Of a DNA stretch of 64,000 nucleotides, positions 59,803 to 64,000 are shown one piece after another; position 1 is the first letter of the stretch; every line of letters starts with the position of its first letter. Under the pieces are notes generated by a model. That model was not told the origin of the DNA, ran no database searches, and saw only the letters and a program-made list of their open reading frames with translations. The stretch comes from an uncultured Clostridia bacterium (lineage in GTDB: Bacteria > Bacillota > Clostridia > Oscillospirales > Oscillospiraceae), in assembly GCA_946628965.1 (NCBI GenBank), contig CAMOXI010000001.1:57139-121138 (forward strand), in the 5' to 3' direction. Position numbers and translations under genes: made by a program.

Positions 59803-60600
59803 ATGATCACCATTCTGAAATCCATTCTCGTCCTGGGCATTCTGGGCGCTGTGTTCGGCGCGGTGCTGGCCTTCGCGGCCAGGATCTTCCACGTGGAAGT
59901 GGATCCGAGAGAGGCCGCGGTGCGTGAGGCCCTGGCCGGCGCCAACTGCGGCGGCTGCGGCTACCCCGGCTGTGACGGCTATGCCAAGGCTGTTGCCGCG
60001 GGCGAGGCGCCCTGCAACAAGTGCGTTGCGGGCGGCGCTGCCACGGCGGCCAAGGTGGCCGAGATCATGGGCGTGAGCAACGACGGCGCCGAGAAGATGG
60101 TCGCCTTCGTGCCCTGCTCCGGCAGCAACGAGGCCGCGGAGCTGCGCTTCAACTACACCGGCCCCGAGGACTGCCGCGCCGCCATGCTCTTCGGCGGCAA
60201 GAGCAGCAAGATGTGCACCTTCGCCTGCATCGGTCTCGGCAACTGCGCCAAGGCCTGCAAGTTTGACGCCATGCATATCGAAAACGGCGTCGCCAAGGTG
60301 GACCGCTACAACTGCGTGGGCTGCGGCGCCTGTGTGGACGCCTGCCCCAAGAGCATCGTGAAGCTGATCCCCGAGAGCCAGAAGATCATGCCCGCCTGCC
60401 GCAACATGGATAAAGGCGCGCAGGTCATGAAGATCTGCAAGGTCGGCTGCATCGGCTGCATGAAGTGCCAGCGCGAATGTCCGGCGGACGCGATCACCGT
60501 AGTCAACAACCTGGCCCAGGTGGATACGTCCAAGTGCATCCAGTGCGGCCACTGCGCGGATATCTGCCCGCGGCACATCATCACTTACTTCGGCAAGTAA
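59803..60600 (+). CDS. rnfB: Rnf complex subunit RnfB (electron entry subunit)
   Basis: A 265-residue ferredoxin-interacting subunit anchored by one N-terminal helix (about residues 5-27). The first cluster motif is ANCGGCGYPGCDGY with a later CNKC. Several further cysteine sets follow (CTFACIGLGNCAKACK, CVGCGACVDACPK, CIGCMKCQRECP, CIQCGHCADICP), consistent with multiple [4Fe-4S] clusters for electron entry from reduced ferredoxin. It is the last gene of the operon in the C-D-G-E-A-B order typical of Clostridia. Confidence 0.96.
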   Translation: MITILKSILVLGILGAVFGAVLAFAARIFHVEVDPREAAVREALAGANCGGCGYPGCDGYAKAVAAGEAPCNKCVAGGAATAAKVAEIMGVSNDGAEKMVAFVPCSGSNEAAELRFNYTGPEDCRAAMLFGGKSSKMCTFACIGLGNCAKACKFDAMHIENGVAKVDRYNCVGCGACVDACPKSIVKLIPESQKIMPACRNMDKGAQVMKICKVGCIGCMKCQRECPADAITVVNNLAQVDTSKCIQCGHCADICPRHIITYFGK

Positions 60601-60626
60601 AGCCTATGCACACCCCGGTTTGAGAC

Positions 60627-60652
60627 CGTAGGGGCGGCTATTAGCCGCCCGG
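60627..60652. repeat. CGTAGGGGCG hairpin repeat, second copy
   Basis: CGTAGGGGCGGCTA is followed by TTAGCCGCCCGG. The frame sequence is shared with 34937-34962, while the stem bases differ in pairs. Confidence 0.55.
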
Positions 60653-60676
60653 CGGCACAGACTGCATTCTGAAGAG

Positions 60677-60720
60677 AGTCAGGCGAATTCGTACCAAGCT
60701 GCGGATTCGCCTGACTTTCT
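60677..60720 (+). terminator. terminator of the rnf operon
   Basis: AGTCAGGCGAATTCG pairs with CGGATTCGCCTGACT (one wobble) around a ten-base loop and is followed by TTCTTTT. Confidence 0.85.
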
Positions 60721-60840
60721 TTTGGATAAGATTAAGGATAGCGCAGGGCTTATGAAATGTGCCTGTCAAATCTCTTTTTCCTGTAACACATGCTCTCCTT
60801 TTTGCGATAGATGGGGTGAGACAGAAAGGACGTGAGACAT

Positions 60841-61398
60841 TTGGACGACAGCAAGATCCTGAACCTGCTCTTTGAGCGCTCGGAGCAGGCCATCGGGGAG
60901 CTGGAACGCAGCTACGGGCCGGCGGTGCGCCGCACGGCTTCCAATATCCTGCGGGACCGGGAAGATGTGGAGGAGTGCACGAACGATACCTGGCTCGCAC
61001 TCTGGAACAGCATCCCGCCGCTGCGGCCCGACCCGCTGGGCGGCTATATCTGCCGCGTGGCGCGCAACACCGCGGTGTCCCGCCTGCGACAGCTCTCTGC
61101 CGAGAAGCGGGACGGCCGCTATGATCTGGTGCTGGACGAGCTGGCCGAGGCGATCCCTTCGGACATGGACGTGGAAGAAGCATATGACGCCAAAGAACTG
61201 ACCGATGCCATCAACCGCTTCTTAGCGTCCCAGAACCGGGAGGACCGCTGGCTTTTCGTGCGGCGCTACTTCTTCGCCGACGAGGTGACAGCGCTGGCAA
61301 AGGAGCTTCGGATCAGCCGCGTGTCCGCTTCCGTCCGTCTTTTCCGTCTTCGTGAAAAACTGCGAAACTATCTACAAAAGGAGGGCCTGCTTGTATGA
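60841..61398 (+). CDS. ECF-type RNA polymerase sigma factor
   Basis: A 185-residue extracytoplasmic-function sigma factor. Region 2 (about residues 20-85: DREDVEECTNDTWLALWNS) and region 4 (about residues 120-180: ALAKELRISRVSASVRLFRLREKLR) are clear. TTG 60841 gives the usual opening DDSKILNLLFERSE and has AAAGGA ten bases upstream; GTG 60832 is in frame but crowds that site. The stop overlaps the next gene by four bases, the usual coupling of a sigma factor with its membrane partner. Confidence 0.85.
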   Translation: MDDSKILNLLFERSEQAIGELERSYGPAVRRTASNILRDREDVEECTNDTWLALWNSIPPLRPDPLGGYICRVARNTAVSRLRQLSAEKRDGRYDLVLDELAEAIPSDMDVEEAYDAKELTDAINRFLASQNREDRWLFVRRYFFADEVTALAKELRISRVSASVRLFRLREKLRNYLQKEGLLV

Positions 61399-62435
61399 AA
61401 CGGGAAACACTGTCTGAGGCGATCGGCGGCATCGACAGCCGCTATCTGGCCGAGGCGACGGCCCCGGCCCCCGTGGGCGCATCCGGCCCCTCGGAAAGGA
61501 TTCGACCCATGAAAAAGAAACGGATCATCACCCTTGCCCTGGCGGCGGCCCTGCTGCTGAGTCTCGGCGTTGTTGCCTACGCCGTGAGCAGCATCCACGC
61601 GCAGCGGCAGCAGGAGCTGCACGATTCTCTCCAGGCAGACAACACGGCAAGCTATGTGGAGTATGAGGTCCCCGGGGAAAACGCCGACGGCGTCGTCCTG
61701 CTCTCCACCATCAATGATGGGGATTTTCAGAAGGTCTACCTGAATATTTCTCCGCTCACGGAAGAGGAGCTGGATCGTTTTGGAGAGCTGGAGCTTCTGT
61801 GGCGCATCGACGGCGTGAAGGGCAGGGGCATCTGCGAGGCTCAGGTCCCGGACGGCCTTTCGCTCACCAACCCCGAGGAGATCCGCGAGGCGCTGAACAA
61901 GTATTGCTACGACCCCGAGACCCAGACCTACACGATCTGCTGCGCTGTCAGCAACGAATATCACCTCAAGGAGTTAAGCGGTGCGGACGCGGTGCTTCAC
62001 GTCGGCCTCTGGCAGGGGGACGAAGAAATCAAGGAATTCGGCAGCGTGAAAATTCCAAGAACTGAGAAAGAGACCCGGTACTTTGCCTTTGATAACGCTT
62101 CCTATACGGATGAAAAAGGCCATGTGCTGCACATTGTGGGCCTGGAGCTGACGCCGGTCAGCGCGGTCTGGAAGTTCAGCTTCGCAGACGATGAAGAGAT
62201 TCATGCCGACCGGGATCAGAGTCGTCTGGTCGAGTGGGCGGCGCCCGAGGAGTATGTCACCATCGGCGCTCAAATCGAACTGGAAAGCGGCGAGCGCTTT
62301 TCCACCGGCGGCTCCATGACCAGTACCTATGCCGACGGAACGGTCAACAACAGCTGCCACTGGGGCACGGCCGTCGATATCCACGCGGTGCAGCGCATCA
62401 CGCTGGACGGCACCGTGCTCTGGGAAGCCAGATAA
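61395..62435 (+). CDS. putative membrane anti-sigma partner with extracytoplasmic domain
   Basis: A 346-residue protein. A short cytoplasmic N-terminus (about residues 1-38: SEAIGGIDSRYLAEA) resembles the sigma-binding segment of DUF4179-type anti-sigma proteins. One transmembrane helix lies at about residues 43-66, and the remaining about 280 residues are outside. The overlap with the ECF gene supports a role in holding that sigma factor at the membrane. The signal it senses is unknown. The outer domain was not recognised. Confidence 0.72.
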   Translation: MKRETLSEAIGGIDSRYLAEATAPAPVGASGPSERIRPMKKKRIITLALAAALLLSLGVVAYAVSSIHAQRQQELHDSLQADNTASYVEYEVPGENADGVVLLSTINDGDFQKVYLNISPLTEEELDRFGELELLWRIDGVKGRGICEAQVPDGLSLTNPEEIREALNKYCYDPETQTYTICCAVSNEYHLKELSGADAVLHVGLWQGDEEIKEFGSVKIPRTEKETRYFAFDNASYTDEKGHVLHIVGLELTPVSAVWKFSFADDEEIHADRDQSRLVEWAAPEEYVTIGAQIELESGERFSTGGSMTSTYADGTVNNSCHWGTAVDIHAVQRITLDGTVLWEAR

Positions 62436-62451
62436 CACAAGATAAAATGCA

Positions 62452-62672
62452 GAACGGGGATGGGAAACCATCCCCGTTTCAAGGTGTCGACAAAGTGTCG
62501 ACACCTTGAGCATCAAAAATGAGAACTTCCGGAAAAGTTCTCATTTTTGAGATTATCAAACGCGAGAGGGAATAACCAATCCCCTCTCGCGCTCTCCCCA
62601 TGCGTGTCCTGCTTCCGTCGCATGAATTTGTCTACAGTCTGGAACGGGGATGGGAAACCATCCCCGTTTCCT
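62452..62672. repeat. cluster of five hairpins
   Basis: In order: GAACGGGGATGG-GAAA-CCATCCCCGTT (62452-62478); CAAGGTGTCGACA/TGTCGACACCTTG (62480-62508); TCAAAAATGAGAACTT with complement (62513-62550); CGCGAGAGGG/CCCTCTCGCG (62561-62591); and a second copy of the first (62642-62669). At least the first and third are good terminators for the anti-sigma gene. The gap 62673-62816 holds nothing else recognisable. Confidence 0.75.
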
Positions 62673-62816
62673 ATGATCATCATAGCGGCTTCCTATCATC
62701 GCTTTTATACTGCATCGAAATAGCAACAAAAATTATGAACAGTATGTTAAGACATACAAAAAATGGAAGCTGTTTTTGTCAAGAACGATGAAAGTTTCTC
62801 ATGGATCAAAAAATAC

Positions 62817-62845
62817 TTAACATTTTTTGACGATTCCACTATAAT
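62817..62845 (+). promoter_or_regulatory. promoter of the dicarboxylate symporter
   Basis: TTAACA (62817-62822), a 17-base spacer and a consensus TATAAT (62840-62845). It leaves a leader of about 80 nt to the ATG at 62932. Confidence 0.75.
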
Positions 62846-62931
62846 AAAATACAGGAACTGGTAATTCTTTTTTGAAATGGCGTGCTAAAGAATTCCGGTT
62901 CCCGTATTCAAAGAGAAGGGAGTGTCAAGTT

Positions 62932-64000
62932 ATGAAGGACAAGAAATCACTGAATCTGGGTATGAAGATCCTGATCGGCCTGGTGGCCGGTATTGTTGTG
63001 GGCGCGATCTTCTGGGCCGTCATGGGCGCAGAGGCCGCCGGCAGCTTTACCGCCAAATACATCAAGCCCTTCGGCGATATCTTTGTAAACCTGCTCAAGT
63101 TTATCGTTGTGCCGCTGGTGTTGCTGAGCATCATGGACGGCGTCATCTCCATGGGCGATATCCATAAGGTCGGCAAGATCGGCTGGAAGACCGTGGCTTA
63201 CTTCCTGGTCACCACCGCCATTGCCTGCGTGATCGGGCTCGCGGTCGCCAATGTTTTCAAGGGCGCCTTCCCTGTGCTGGAGCTGGCGGAGGACGCCGCC
63301 TATGAGGCCAAGAGCGCCAACCTGATGGATACGCTGGTCGGCATTTTCCCGAGCAACGCCGTGGCGCCGCTGTCCAATTCCTCCATGCTGCAGATCATCG
63401 TGATCGCCCTGTTCTTCGGCTGCGGCGTTCTGGTCGCGGGAGAGAAGGGCAAGCCCTTCGGCGATCTGGTTACCTCCTTCAATGAGGTCACGCAGCGCGT
63501 CATGTCCTTCATCCTGGCGGTCTCCCCCTATGGCGTGTTTGCGCTGATGGTCTGGGTCGTTGCTGCGCAGGGTCCGAAAATCCTGGGCTCCCTGGGCCTG
63601 GTGCTGCTGGCCGCCTATATCGGCTATATCCTCCATGTAGTGCTGGTCTACAGCCTGTCGGTGAAGATCTTCGCGAAGATGAGCCCCATGAAGTTCTTCA
63701 AGGGCATCTTCCCTGCGGCCGCCTTCGCCTTCACCTCCACCTCCTCTGTGGCCACGCTGCCCATCACGCAGGAGTGCTGCGACGATATGGATGTACACCA
63801 TGAGATCTCCGCTTTCATATTGCCGCTGGGCGCAACGGTCAACATGGACGGCACAGCCATCTATCAGTGCGTGGCCGCGATCTTCCTCGCCAAGTGCATC
63901 GGTGTCGATCTGACGCTCATGCAGATGATCGTCATCGTTGTGACGGCGACGCTGGCCTCCATCGGCACCGCCGGTACCTCCGGCGCCGGCATGATCATGC
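62932..64000 (+). CDS. dicarboxylate/amino acid:cation symporter (DAACS), partial at window end
   Basis: The first 356 codons of a DAACS/glutamate-transporter-family protein; the C-terminus lies beyond the window. GVISMGDIHKVGKIG (helix 2-3), the serine-rich hairpin FTSTSSVATLP near residue 277 and the NMDGTA motif near residue 304 are diagnostic. These carriers use an elevator mechanism to import Glu, Asp, Ser or C4-dicarboxylates with Na+ or H+. GAAGGGAG lies about 13 bases before the ATG. It has its own consensus promoter. Confidence 0.93.
   Translation, partial: MKDKKSLNLGMKILIGLVAGIVVGAIFWAVMGAEAAGSFTAKYIKPFGDIFVNLLKFIVVPLVLLSIMDGVISMGDIHKVGKIGWKTVAYFLVTTAIACVIGLAVANVFKGAFPVLELAEDAAYEAKSANLMDTLVGIFPSNAVAPLSNSSMLQIIVIALFFGCGVLVAGEKGKPFGDLVTSFNEVTQRVMSFILAVSPYGVFALMVWVVAAQGPKILGSLGLVLLAAYIGYILHVVLVYSLSVKIFAKMSPMKFFKGIFPAAAFAFTSTSSVATLPITQECCDDMDVHHEISAFILPLGATVNMDGTAIYQCVAAIFLAKCIGVDLTLMQMIVIVVTATLASIGTAGTSGAGMIM

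Noticed and set aside
62480..62508. GTCGAC palindrome as a ParB or phage operator site
   Set aside because: It does not resemble the parS consensus and lies within a cluster of terminator-like hairpins.

Overview
The window looks like a chromosomal segment from a Gram-positive anaerobe of class Clostridia, most likely Oscillospiraceae or a close relative. The evidence is GC-rich genes in a Firmicutes-type layout: an SRP RNA directly upstream of dnaX and ybaB, a DUF1385-prmC pair, recA-recX-rimO-pgsA-cysS in a row, pgk-tpiA-gpmI, and an Rnf complex in the order C-D-G-E-A-B. SpoIIE/STAS-type signalling proteins and a DUF1002 protein fit the same group. I see no phage, IS element, CRISPR array or replication origin. 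The visible mobile or foreign material is one AT-rich island and many short structured intergenic repeats.

Layout: 1-9.3 kb has a GPH sugar symporter, uncharacterised membrane or surface proteins (zincin, RCC1-like, zinc-ribbon) and a LysR-centred redox cluster with a PhzF protein. 9.5-12.5 kb has a two-gene unit of a membrane SpoIIE phosphatase and a PTS-like EIIC-EIIA protein lacking both an EIIB domain and the catalytic EIIA histidine. 12.5-17.2 kb has a minus-strand run (KAP-like NTPase, cardiolipin synthase, HD protein, lipoprotein) with a divergent small HTH-like gene. 17.3-20.7 kb is an AT-rich island with a lipid-linked glycosyltransferase and a polytopic partner. It starts exactly where a cation-efflux gene is truncated and ends near tRNA-Ala.

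20.9-25 kb has tRNA-Ala(CGC), SRP RNA, dnaX, ybaB, a radical SAM protein and a NUDIX hydrolase. 26-37 kb is a long minus-strand housekeeping series (cysS, pgsA, rimO, recX, recA, prmC, DUF1385) plus a two-component system. 37-46.7 kb has a Tet(M)/EF-G-like GTPase fused to a C-terminal NYN nuclease domain, apparently read from a leaderless mRNA, then a YlmH-like S4 protein, pepT, a NahK-like sugar kinase, a STAS-kinase fusion and a large solute-binding lipoprotein.

46.8-53.4 kb has an FMN-dependent alpha-hydroxy-acid oxidase, a radical SAM activase-like protein, trmL and the three glycolytic genes. 53.5-55.3 kb has an MFS exporter behind a 345-nt leader with a short peptide ORF and tandem terminators, which looks like an attenuation switch. 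55.5-60.6 kb is the rnf operon. 60.8-64 kb has an ECF sigma factor with its putative anti-sigma partner, a cluster of hairpins, and the start of a dicarboxylate/amino-acid symporter cut off by the window end.

The most unusual features are the GTPase-NYN fusion, the MFS leader, the degenerate PTS-SpoIIE pair, and several intergenic repeat families whose hairpins differ between copies by compensatory changes. All functions are inferred from motifs and context; no database search was run.
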